Below, piece by piece: positions 26,752 through 35,930 of a stretch of DNA of 64,000 bases. The position numbers were made by a program, and so were the translations under genes. The stretch's first letter is position 1. Every line of letters begins with the position of its first letter. The notes under the pieces were generated by a model, which was not told the origin of the DNA, ran no database searches, and saw nothing but the letters and a program-made list of their open reading frames with translations. Source of the stretch: Denitrobaculum sp965232285. GTDB taxonomy: Bacteria; Pseudomonadota; Alphaproteobacteria; Kiloniellales; Kiloniellaceae. The DNA is taken from the NCBI GenBank assembly GCA_965232285.1, contig CBDDPL010000004.1, forward strand, positions 5,456,001-5,520,000, read 5' to 3'.

Positions 26752-27552
26752 ATGCAGTTTCCCAAGAAGATACTGGCGCTGGAGGCGGCCGGTGCCGCCT
26801 GTTCTGCCGCCGTTTGGAGCGATGGCGCTGTCGCCGCCCGCTGCTTCGAGGCCATGTCCCGGGGCCAGTCCGAACGGCTGGTGCCGATGGCGGAGGAGGT
26901 CATGCGGCAGGCTGCGCTCGACTACGGCCAACTGGATGCCGTCGCCGTGACCCTGGGGCCGGGGGGCTTTACCGGAGTCCGGATCGGCCTTGCGACGGCG
27001 CGCGCCTTTGCCCTGGCGCTCTCGAAGCCGGTCATCGGCATCAGTAATTTCGAGGCGGTGGCAGGAATGGTGATGGTAGGGCCGGTAACGGTAGGGCCGG
27101 TGCCGGCAGAGTCCACGTCCCATGAGATCTGCGGGGATCGGACGCTAGTGGTGGCGCTGGAGGCGAAGCGCGCGGACCTCTATGTCCAGGCCTTCGTCCT
27201 GCAGGAGGCCGCGGCGCCCGACGGCGCTGCGTCTGCGCGCTGGTGTGCGGTGACGGAGCCGGCGGCTTTGATGCCAGAAGATCTTGACGCCTGTCTGCCG
27301 GAGGGGCCCCTGTTGGTTCTGGGTGACGCTGCTGGTCCCGCGGCTGGTGCTTTGGCGGCGGCCGGCCGCTCCGTCGAGCTTGGGCAAGGCGACGGGCTTG
27401 CGGACGCGGCGGTCGTTGCGGCGCTGGCGGCGGAGCGTCCGCTCCCGGAAGCCGGTGCGCCCGCGCCGGCGCCGCTCTACCTGCGCGCGCCGGACGTCAC
27501 CTTGCCTGCTGGCCGGCCCTTCGGCGCCCGCCCCGACAGGCTGCGCCGCTGA
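26752..27552 (+). CDS. tsaB: tRNA t6A37 biosynthesis protein TsaB
   Basis: 266 aa of the ASKHA fold. ILALEAAGAACSAAVW is the phosphate-1 region; AVTLGPGGFTGVRIGLATARAFALAL (read in parts, about residues 65-90) is the diagnostic TsaB/YeaZ motif. It forms the TsaBDE complex that installs threonylcarbamoyl on A37 of ANN-decoding tRNAs. An in-frame 15-bp duplication (27075-27104) doubles a VGPV pentapeptide near residues 109-118 in a loop. rimI follows 13 bp later, the standard tsaB-rimI order. The ATG at 26752 has no strong ribosome site. Confidence 0.94.
   Translation: MQFPKKILALEAAGAACSAAVWSDGAVAARCFEAMSRGQSERLVPMAEEVMRQAALDYGQLDAVAVTLGPGGFTGVRIGLATARAFALALSKPVIGISNFEAVAGMVMVGPVTVGPVPAESTSHEICGDRTLVVALEAKRADLYVQAFVLQEAAAPDGAASARWCAVTEPAALMPEDLDACLPEGPLLVLGDAAGPAAGALAAAGRSVELGQGDGLADAAVVAALAAERPLPEAGAPAPAPLYLRAPDVTLPAGRPFGARPDRLRR
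27075..27104 (+). repeat. In-frame 15-bp tandem duplication in tsaB
   Basis: GGTAGGGCCGGT begins at 27075 and again at 27090, giving two 15-bp units that encode VGPVT and VGPVP. It adds five residues without breaking the frame. Confidence 0.8.
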
Positions 27553-27565
27553 GCGGAAGCGACTC

Positions 27566-28102
27566 ATGTGTAAATCGAGCGGGGATCGACCCTCATCTTC
27601 CGGCGCACTCGGGCCCGGTGATCCAGGCTCCGGCGCCAAGATCCGCCAGATGACTGTGACCGATGCCGCGCTGGCGGCGGCCTTGCATGCGGTCTGCTTC
27701 GACGAGGCACCCTGGAAGGCCGATGCCTTTGCCGATCTCTTGGCGATTCCCGGGACCTTCGGATTTCTGGCTCTCGGGGAAAACGAACCTCTCGGGCTTT
27801 TGTTATGCCGCGCCGTCGCTGAGGACTGCGAGGTGTTGACGCTTGGCGTCGTCCCGTCCCGGCGGGGCCGCGGCCTGGCGCGTGAACTGCTTGGAGCCGG
27901 GTTCGAGCAGGCGGCCGAGTTGGGCGCCCGCCGCCTCTTTCTGGAGGTCGCGGTCGACAACGCGCCGGCGATCGGCCTCTATCTTGCCAGCGGTTTCGCG
28001 GAGCTGTCCGTCAGGGCCGGCTATTATCGGCGTAAGGACCCGCCGCGCCGTGTCGATGCGATGATCATGTCCCGCCCGCTTGCGGGAGATCCCGATTCCT
28101 GA
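27566..28102 (+). CDS. rimI: Ribosomal-protein-alanine N-acetyltransferase RimI-like
   Basis: 178 aa GNAT protein. The ATG at 27566 has GGAAG six bases upstream and lies just after tsaB; the frame is open further upstream inside tsaB but codes nothing there. The acetyl-CoA pyrophosphate loop is VVPSRRGRGLARELL (R/Q-x-x-G-x-G/A), with EVAVDNAPAIGLYLASGF as the beta5-alpha4 segment typical of RimI. It is expected to acetylate the N-terminus of ribosomal protein S18. The first 30 residues are a Ser/Gly-rich tail absent from E. coli RimI; ATG at 27650 (MTVTDAAL) is an alternative start. Confidence 0.9.
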   Translation: MCKSSGDRPSSSGALGPGDPGSGAKIRQMTVTDAALAAALHAVCFDEAPWKADAFADLLAIPGTFGFLALGENEPLGLLLCRAVAEDCEVLTLGVVPSRRGRGLARELLGAGFEQAAELGARRLFLEVAVDNAPAIGLYLASGFAELSVRAGYYRRKDPPRRVDAMIMSRPLAGDPDS

Positions 28103-28451
28103 GGCAGCCTGAAGGCTGACCGACCAGCCTCGGCAGAATGCGGCCATCGCTGCCGGCGAAACCGGCACCGGCGTGGACCGGCGCGCAGCCTGTTATCACT
28201 GCAGTCCGGATGACCCTGTCTTTTGCGTTTCCAAGCACAAATCCATCCCGTGTTACGCGAGTCGACCTTCATCAGGCTGGCGCGGGTCTTGACTTGGCTT
28301 TTTCCGCCATCGAGCTAGTCGGATTAAATGCTCTTGAACTAAAAACTGGATTCTTATGATAAATAATACATATGGACAAAACAAACACCGTTGCTTTATA
28401 TGAAGCAAATTCCGAAATCTTCAAATGCCTACAAACGAGTAAGAAAAAATA
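28103..28451. other. Intergenic region rimI-mucR, AT-rich promoter stretch
   Basis: No convincing gene. The first about 180 bp keep the average base composition. From about 28310 to 28451 the sequence becomes markedly A+T-rich, with TATGATAAATAATACATATG and many T-A steps. MucR/Ros proteins are known to bind A+T-rich DNA with T-A steps and to repress their own genes, so this is the likely mucR promoter and autoregulatory site (inference). Confidence 0.6.
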
Positions 28452-28868
28452 ATGTCTGAAGAAACCAAAAAAGATGAGCTTTTGGAGCTGACGGCCCGTG
28501 TCGTCGCTGCACATGTCTCCAACAACTCGGTCCCTGTCAACGATCTGCCGCAACTCATTCGCGAAATACACCAGGCGCTGGCCAATATCGGTTCTGCCGA
28601 GAGCCAGACTGTGGAGCGTCCGAATCCCGCCGTTCCGATCAAGAAGTCCGTGACGCCGGATTACATTGTCTGCCTGGAAGACGGTAAGAAGCTCAAGATG
28701 CTCAAGCGCCACCTGAAAACGGCGTACGATATGTCGCCGGAAGACTACCGGGAGCGTTGGAATTTGCCCCAGGACTACCCTATGGTTGCGCCGAACTATG
28801 CGAAGCAACGCAGTAAGCTCGCTAAGCAGATCGGCTTGGGGACAAAGTCACGGCGTGCGAGGGCCTAG
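28452..28868 (+). CDS. MucR/Ros family transcriptional regulator
   Basis: 138 aa. The central and C-terminal region VCLEDGKKLKMLKRHLKTAY, then MSPEDYRERWNLPQDYPMVA, is the signature of the MucR/Ros family, which acts as an H-NS-like regulator of surface polysaccharide, motility and cell-cycle genes in alphaproteobacteria. The zinc-finger positions show Cys-x2-Asp-x9-His, but the fourth ligand position expected after HLKT is Ala-Tyr rather than His, so zinc binding may be altered or lost; some family members are known to fold without zinc. The N-terminal 60 residues (LTARVVAAHVSNNSVPVNDL) match the oligomerisation domain. Confidence 0.93.
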   Translation: MSEETKKDELLELTARVVAAHVSNNSVPVNDLPQLIREIHQALANIGSAESQTVERPNPAVPIKKSVTPDYIVCLEDGKKLKMLKRHLKTAYDMSPEDYRERWNLPQDYPMVAPNYAKQRSKLAKQIGLGTKSRRARA

Positions 28869-29162
28869 TTCGCTGGGGTTGAAGGTCTCATCATGACGAG
28901 GGCAGGCTCTTCGTAGGTACTCCAAACCTTGAAACCGCCTCACCTTCGAGATTGGTCCGGCCGCGCTTTCGCTCAAGCGTTGCAGGGGAGCGGCTGTTTG
29001 TGGGTCGCTGCTCGGATTCCCTTTGCCGCAGTTTCGCAGGCGTGGCGATGGTCGTGAATATGTCATTGTCGCGAATGCATTTAAAAAGCGCCGCTCTGCA
29101 TTGGCCGGGCGGTGTTTTTTGCGTTATAGTCCCGATCAAAGGTTCCACTTAACGGCAGAATC
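28869..29162. other. Intergenic region mucR-fur
   Basis: 294 bp with no supported gene. Near the right end are TTGCGTTATAGT (a TATAGT -10-like element at about 29125) and a T6 run at about 29116. Short frames here lack ribosome sites and family similarity. It likely holds the fur promoter. Confidence 0.4.
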
Positions 29163-29579
29163 ATGACGTCACGCCTAGAACAGTTGTGTATAGACAAAGG
29201 CCTGAAGATGACGGAGCAGCGCCGGATTATCGCGCAGGTGCTCTCGGATTCCAAAGATCATCCAGACGTGGAGCAGGTGTACCAGCGCGCGTCGCAGCAC
29301 GACCAGAGAATCTCGATTGCGACGGTATATCGCACCGTCAAACTGTTTGAAGAGGCCAACATCCTGGACCGCCATGATTTTGGCGACGGCCGGGCCCGCT
29401 ACGAAGAGGTGCCGACCGAACATCATGATCATCTGATTGATGTGAACAATGGCGACGTTATCGAATTCAGCAACGAGACCATTGAAAAACTCCAGAAGCA
29501 GATTGCGGATTCTCTGGGTTACAAGCTTGTTGGCCATCGGCTGGAACTCTACGCGGTCCGACAGAGCGAAGAGCCCTAG
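29163..29579 (+). CDS. fur: Fur family metalloregulator
   Basis: 138 aa. The winged-helix domain (residues 1-80) has the typical LKMTEQRRIIAQVL and ISIATVYRTVKLFEEA segments. The dimer and metal domain has EVPTEHHDHLIDVNNGDVIEF, with the HHDH metal ligands. It lacks the C-terminal CxxC pairs of E. coli Fur, as is usual in alphaproteobacterial Fur/Mur proteins, where it may respond to manganese as well as iron. A second Fur-type gene, irr, is at 55318, so the organism splits iron control between Fur/Mur and Irr. Confidence 0.92.
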   Translation: MTSRLEQLCIDKGLKMTEQRRIIAQVLSDSKDHPDVEQVYQRASQHDQRISIATVYRTVKLFEEANILDRHDFGDGRARYEEVPTEHHDHLIDVNNGDVIEFSNETIEKLQKQIADSLGYKLVGHRLELYAVRQSEEP

Positions 29580-29704
29580 TAGCGCGGCGTCAGGCTGTTG
29601 AGAGACGCCATGAAAACGCCGCATCGTTCCGGCCGGTCGGAGCGCCCGGCCAAGGAATTTTCATCAAGTGAAGCCAGTGTCACGATCTCGAGGGGACTGC
29701 CTTG

Positions 29705-30571
29705 ATGGTACTGCTGGATACGACTGAAGGTCGCCCGGTCGAGGAACGATCGAACAATATCCTGATTCGGCTTGCTGAATCCGCCGCCGAGGTGAGGGCT
29801 GCGCAGGCTCTGCGCTATCGGGTCTTCTACCAGGATATGTCGGCAAAGCCTTCGGCCGAGGTCGCGGCGCTGGAGCGTGATTTCGACGCCTTCGATGATT
29901 TCTGCGATCACCTGCTGATGTTCGACCTGTCGCGCGGCGGCGGCCCGGACTCGGTGATCGGCACTTACCGTCTGATGCGCCGTGACGCCGCGGCGCGTTG
30001 CGGACAGTTCTATACCTCCGACGAGTACGATATCTCGAAGCTGCTCGAGCAGCCGGGAGAGGTTCTCGAACTCGGACGCTCTTGCATCGATCCCAATTAT
30101 CGCAAGGGCTGGGCGATGCAGCTTCTCTGGAAGGGCATCGTCGCCTACGTGATGGCCTACGATGTGCAGCTAATGTTTGGCTGCGCAAGCCTGCCTGGCA
30201 CCGATCCGCAGGACCTCGCCTTGCCGCTGTCCTATCTCTACCGGCATCATCTCGCGCCCGCCGAGTTCCGCCCGCGCGCGCTCGCCAGCCGCTACACCGC
30301 CATGGATATCGCGACGGAGGACGAGATTCCGCCGAAGCAGGCCTTGCGTGAGATGCCCCCGCTGCTGAAGGGCTATCTGCGATTGGGTGGCTATGTCGGC
30401 GACGGCGCCGTCGTGGACTACGAATTCGGGACGACGGACGTCTGTGTGGTGGTCCAGATGGCCTCGGTGACGGGTAAGTATTACCGACACTATGTCGGCG
30501 ATGAGGTGAAGCGCGCCCAACGCGCCGTCGCAGCAGCAACTGCGAAAGCCGGTGATCAGAGCGACCCTTAA
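29705..30571 (+). CDS. GNAT-type N-acyltransferase, OlsB-like (ornithine lipid synthesis)
   Basis: 288 aa from ATG 29705; a TTG just before it is an alternative, and GAGGGGAC is upstream. The sequence LRYRVFYQDMSAKPSAEVAAL, DFCDHLLMFD, VIGTYRLMRRDAA and LELGRSCIDPNYRKG belongs to the OlsB/hemolysin-like N-acyltransferase family, which transfers a 3-hydroxyacyl group from ACP to ornithine to make lyso-ornithine lipid. The next gene is a PlsC-type acyltransferase starting right after the stop, matching the olsB-olsA pathway. Some relatives use other amino acids, so ornithine is a likely but not proven substrate. Confidence 0.85.
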   Translation: MVLLDTTEGRPVEERSNNILIRLAESAAEVRAAQALRYRVFYQDMSAKPSAEVAALERDFDAFDDFCDHLLMFDLSRGGGPDSVIGTYRLMRRDAAARCGQFYTSDEYDISKLLEQPGEVLELGRSCIDPNYRKGWAMQLLWKGIVAYVMAYDVQLMFGCASLPGTDPQDLALPLSYLYRHHLAPAEFRPRALASRYTAMDIATEDEIPPKQALREMPPLLKGYLRLGGYVGDGAVVDYEFGTTDVCVVVQMASVTGKYYRHYVGDEVKRAQRAVAAATAKAGDQSDP

Positions 30572-30572
30572 A

Positions 30573-31616
30573 ATGGATGCCGTCGATGTGATGGATCCGC
30601 GCAGGGAGTCGACGGATCCCAACCCGGGTTCCTTCCTCCGTTCGCTTGGCCGTATCCTTGTCTATGCAGCCTTCACGCTGCTAGTCATTCCGGTGCAATT
30701 TATCGCCCTGAAGACCGGGTCCTCCCTTCAGCGCAGCCTGCCGCGCTGGTATCACCGGCAGTGCTGCAGGATCCTGGGCTTTCGTGTCGAGCGCCGGGGG
30801 CGGCAATCCCGTGTTCACCCGACCCTCTACGTGGCCAATCACGTTTCCTATCTAGACATATTGGTGTTGGGGTCGCTGTTGCAGGCCTCTTTCATCGCCA
30901 AGTCCGAGGTGGCGGGCTGGCCGGTTTTCGGCTGGCTTGCGAAGCTGCAGCGCTCGGTCTTCGTCGAGCGGCGGCGTCACAAGTCCGGCGAGGGGCGGGA
31001 TGAAATGACCGCGCGGCTAGAGGCTGGCGATGATCTGGTCCTCTTTCCGGAGGGTACCTCGAACGACGGCAACTGGGTTCTGCCTTTCAAATCCGCCCTC
31101 TTTGCCGCCGCCAATACGGAGTATGACGGCCAACCAATCACCGTACAGCCGGTCTCCGTCGCCTACACAAGACTCGACGGCGTCCCAATGGGACGTTATC
31201 TAAGGCCATTCTTTGCCTGGTACGGCGATATGACCTTGGCAAGCCATATCTGGCGGGCCGTGGGTCTTGGCTGGGTGACGGTGGTGGTGGATTTCCATCC
31301 ACCCGTCACGCTCGCTGAGTTCAATTCGCGCAAGGCCATGAGCGATCACTGTCACCGGCAGGTGGCGATCGGCGTTGCCGCCGCGCTTTCGGGGCGGCCG
31401 CGGCGCAGGATCGAACAGTTGACGGCGGCGCGTGAACGGGCTCGTCTGATCGATGCCCGGCCGAAAGAGGAACGCGAGGCTTCGCGTCCGCAGATGGCTG
31501 CGGTCGAGCTTGCGGCGCCGGCGGCAGATTCTGGGCTAGATTCTGGGTCAGACTCTGGGCCGGAATCTGAGACGGCGGCCAGCGCGGAACCGGCGGAAGA
31601 TCCGGCAAAGGAATGA
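30573..31616 (+). CDS. PlsC-family acyltransferase, likely OlsA-type
   Basis: 347 aa from ATG 30573, one base after the previous stop; GTG 30552 and ATG 30591 are alternatives, none with a strong ribosome site. A membrane helix (about residues 25-45) precedes the acyltransferase domain with NHVSYLD (the H-x4-D catalytic block) and LVLFPEGTSNDG (block III). It esterifies an acyl chain to lysophosphatidate or, given the OlsB-like neighbour, to the hydroxyl of lyso-ornithine lipid. The Ser/Asp/Gly-rich C-terminus is encoded by 12-bp tandem repeats (31527-31574). Confidence 0.86.
   Translation: MDAVDVMDPRRESTDPNPGSFLRSLGRILVYAAFTLLVIPVQFIALKTGSSLQRSLPRWYHRQCCRILGFRVERRGRQSRVHPTLYVANHVSYLDILVLGSLLQASFIAKSEVAGWPVFGWLAKLQRSVFVERRRHKSGEGRDEMTARLEAGDDLVLFPEGTSNDGNWVLPFKSALFAAANTEYDGQPITVQPVSVAYTRLDGVPMGRYLRPFFAWYGDMTLASHIWRAVGLGWVTVVVDFHPPVTLAEFNSRKAMSDHCHRQVAIGVAAALSGRPRRRIEQLTAARERARLIDARPKEEREASRPQMAAVELAAPAADSGLDSGSDSGPESETAASAEPAEDPAKE
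31527..31574 (+). repeat. 12-bp tandem repeats at the 3' end of the PlsC-like gene
   Basis: Four consecutive 12-bp units (GATTCTGGGCTA, GATTCTGGGTCA, GACTCTGGGCCG, GAATCTGAGACG) encode the Asp-Ser-Gly-x tail. The units decay along the array, and the repeat stays in frame. Confidence 0.85.
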
Positions 31617-31701
31617 AATGAGTTTCTCTGTTGTCCGGATGCTGCGCAGACGATTTTTCTGCGATGTGAAACCGGGCCCGGAGCTTTTGGTGTAGGGAAA
31701 C

Positions 31702-33146
<1,445 letters not shown>

Positions 33147-33150
<4 letters not shown>

Positions 33151-34166
33151 GTTCGTCACCCAAAAATGGCTCCGAGGTGGTAAAATCCGACGGACCGGTC
33201 GTCATTCAGTTCGACGACAATGCGCTTCTCCCTCTGCTCTACGGCGAGCACGACCAGAACCTAGTCAGGCTTGAGCAGCGGCTGGGCGTGCGTGTGGCTT
33301 CCCGTGGCAACCGCCTGTCGATTTCCGGCCCGCCGGAACAGGTCAAGGGCGCGAGCGAGGCAGTAAAAGCCCTCTACGAGCGTCTGCGCAAGGGGATGGA
33401 CGTGGGCGAGGCCGAGGTCGATGCCGCGGCGCGGCTGGTCCAGGGCGATCACGCGCCCGCGGACAAGAAGGCCGCGGTCCAGAGCATGCATGGCGATGAT
33501 CTCACCATCGTCACCCGCCGCCGGAAGCTGACCCCGCGCTCACCCGGTCAGGCCCGCTATATCGAAGCGCTGCATAACCACGAGATGGTCTTCGGCCTGG
33601 GGCCCGCGGGCACCGGTAAAACCTATCTGGCCGTCGCCGTGGCGACCTCGATGCTGATCACCGGGCGGGTGGAGCGCATCATTCTGTCCCGGCCGGCGGT
33701 CGAGGCCGGCGAGCGCCTGGGTTTTCTGCCCGGCGATATGCGTGACAAGGTCGATCCCTATCTTCGCCCGCTCTACGATGCGCTGCACGACATGCTGCCT
33801 GCGGAACAGATCGCCAGCCGCCTGGACAGCGGTGAAATCGAGATCGCGCCCCTGGCCTTCATGCGCGGCCGCACCCTCAGCAACGCCTTCGTCATCCTGG
33901 ACGAGGCGCAGAACACCACGCCGGTCCAGATGAAGATGTTCCTGACCCGCCTCGGCGAGAACGGCCGCATGGCGATTACCGGCGATCTTTCGCAGATCGA
34001 CCTGCCGCGCGGCCAGCTTTCGGGCCTGCAGGACGCTTATGACACCTTGCGGCATATGAAGGAACTGTCGTTCGTCGAGTTCACCAATGCCGATATCGTG
34101 CGCCATGATCTGGTCACGAAGATCGTGAAGGCCTATGAAGCGCGTGACAAATCTTCAGGTGCTTGA
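33147..34166 (+). CDS. PhoH family ATPase
   Basis: 339 aa, starting with TTG at 33147 that overlaps the miaB stop. An N-terminal KH-like segment (about residues 25-80, VRLEQRLGVRVASRGNRLSI) precedes the PhoH P-loop domain: FGLGPAGTGKTYLAVAVA (Walker A, about 152-169) and FVILDEAQNTTP (Walker B). The family is an RNA-linked ATPase/helicase of unclear role. miaB-phoH-ybeY-corC-lnt order is widely conserved and ties it to ribosome/RNA maturation. Despite the historic name there is no Pho box here. Confidence 0.95.
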
Positions 34167-34386
34167 CAAGATCGCGAGATGAGAAAAGAAGACTGCGTCG
34201 GAATTAGGGTTGATTAATAGCTTGTTATTCCGGTTTTCGGGCCGCAGATAATGGTGAGTTCGTATATTTCTAACGTGGTGCATTGCGTTTTTCGGGATCA
34301 GAGACGGATTACGAATTCAATGGATCGGACAGCGCTCAAGTCTGTTGTGATCGAGGCATCTGCGGGACGGCAGTTCGCTTGAGACG

Positions 34387-34998
34387 ATGAACGACGACCC
34401 TGACAGTAGCAGCTTACTTATCGAGCTTTCGCTTCTCGACCCCGCGTGGCGCCTGCTGTTGCCGGGTTTGCCGGCGACGGAGGATGATGAGGCGCCGCAG
34501 GTCATCGATCCTGCCCATAGCTTCAGCGGGGCCGTTACGGCGGCCTTTGAGGCCGCCGCACCGGAATCGCTGATTGGCCGCCCGGTCGAGGTCAGCCTGG
34601 CCCTGTGCGACGACGCGCATATTCGCGAGCTAAACCGCGATTACCGCGGTTTCGACAAGCCGACCAACGTCCTCTCCTTTGGCGCCTTTGACCCGGAAAT
34701 CCCACTTGTGGCCGGACAGCCGATCCTGCTCGGCGACGTTATTCTCGCGCGGGAGACCGTCGTGCGGGAGGCTGCGCAGCAGGAAAAGCTGGTGTCGGAT
34801 CATGTGACCCATCTCCTGGTGCATGGTGTCCTGCACCTCCTCGGCTTCGACCATGAAAACGATGAGGAGGCCGATGCCATGGAGGGCCTGGAAATTGCGG
34901 TTCTCGGCAAGCTGGGCATCGCCAATCCTTATCGTAACGGAGGCGAGAGTACCGACGCTGCCGCAAGGACGATCGAACAGAGGGCGGGCGTGCAATGA
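34387..34998 (+). CDS. ybeY: Endoribonuclease YbeY
   Basis: 203 aa. The metal-binding H3 motif is HLLVHGVLHLLGFDHENDEEAD (His-x3-His-x5-His) near residues 140-160, preceded by LNRDYRGFDKPTNVLSFGAF, the family's central segment. The N-terminal about 60 residues include a short extension common in alphaproteobacteria. YbeY matures the 16S rRNA 3' end and takes part in ribosome quality control. 220 bp without a gene separate it from phoH. The corC-like gene overlaps its end by 4 bp. Confidence 0.95.
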   Translation: MNDDPDSSSLLIELSLLDPAWRLLLPGLPATEDDEAPQVIDPAHSFSGAVTAAFEAAAPESLIGRPVEVSLALCDDAHIRELNRDYRGFDKPTNVLSFGAFDPEIPLVAGQPILLGDVILARETVVREAAQQEKLVSDHVTHLLVHGVLHLLGFDHENDEEADAMEGLEIAVLGKLGIANPYRNGGESTDAAARTIEQRAGVQ

Positions 34999-35930
34999 GC
35001 GAAGCGGCGGGCAGCGAGAAGTCGGCCAGAAACGGCGAAAGTTCTCCGTTCGGCGGGATCAGGCAGTGGCTTGCCGGCCTCTTTAAGTCGCGCAACGGTG
35101 ATTCGCACCTGCGCGAAACCATCGAAGAGATCATCGTCGAGATTCAGGAAAACGAGGACGAAAGCGAAGCGGCGACGCCGATCAGCACCGACGAGCGGAT
35201 GATGCTCGGCAATATCCTCAAACTCCGACATCTCACCACTTATGACGTCATGGTCCCCAGGGCCGACATCGTGGCGGTTGATATCACGACACCGATCGAA
35301 GAACTGATCGAGGTCATGAGCAGCGCCGGGCATTCCAGGCTGCCGGTCTTCCGCGAAACGCTCGATGATGTTGTGGGGATCGTCCATATCAAGGACCTGC
35401 TGGAGCATGTGAAGGAGCAGAAGCCCTTCGATCTGGCCGATATCGTCCGAAAAGTCCTGATCGTGGCACCCTCGATGCGGGTTCTGGATCTTCTCCTGGA
35501 GATGCGGCTCTCGCGCGTGCACCTGGCGCTGGTCGTCGACGAGTTCGGCGGTATCGACGGTCTGCTGACCACGGAAGACCTCCTGGAAGAGATCGTCGGC
35601 GAAATCGAAGACGAGCATGACGTGGAGGAAGGACCGAAGCTGGTCGAACGTCCTGACGGTCTGCTCGCCGCGGATGCCCGGGCCACAGTCGAGGAGTTCG
35701 AAGACCTGGTCGGGCCTGTTCTCTCCGACCAGGAGCGGGAAGAGGATATCGATACGCTCGGCGGCCTGGTGTTCTTCCTGGCCGGTCGGGTCCCGTCCCG
35801 CGGCGAGCTGATCGTACATCCCTCCAGCGGCGTGTGTTTTGAGATCCTGGAAGCGGATCCCAGGCGCGTGAAACGCCTGCGGATTCGCGAGCTTCCGGAG
35901 CGCACGGCCTCAGAAAGCGCGGATGACTGA
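34995..35930 (+). CDS. CorC/HlyC-type CBS-domain protein
   Basis: 311 aa cytoplasmic protein without the DUF21 membrane domain. Two CBS domains (about residues 75-190): VMVPRADIVAVDITTPIEELIEVM and KVLIVAPSMRVLDLLLEM with LALVVDEFGGIDGLLTTEDLLEEIVGEIEDEHD (in parts), followed by the CorC_HlyC domain (about 215-300). E. coli CorC is linked to Mg/Co efflux and CorB/CorC proteins bind ATP-Mg, but the role is not settled. It overlaps ybeY by 4 bp and lnt by 8 bp, so the three are translationally coupled. Confidence 0.92.
   Translation: MSEAAGSEKSARNGESSPFGGIRQWLAGLFKSRNGDSHLRETIEEIIVEIQENEDESEAATPISTDERMMLGNILKLRHLTTYDVMVPRADIVAVDITTPIEELIEVMSSAGHSRLPVFRETLDDVVGIVHIKDLLEHVKEQKPFDLADIVRKVLIVAPSMRVLDLLLEMRLSRVHLALVVDEFGGIDGLLTTEDLLEEIVGEIEDEHDVEEGPKLVERPDGLLAADARATVEEFEDLVGPVLSDQEREEDIDTLGGLVFFLAGRVPSRGELIVHPSSGVCFEILEADPRRVKRLRIRELPERTASESADD

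Noticed and set aside
29580..29704. Pho box before the OlsB-like gene
   Set aside because: Ornithine lipids are often made under phosphate limitation, but no pair of CTGTCAT-like repeats at 11-bp spacing is present here.
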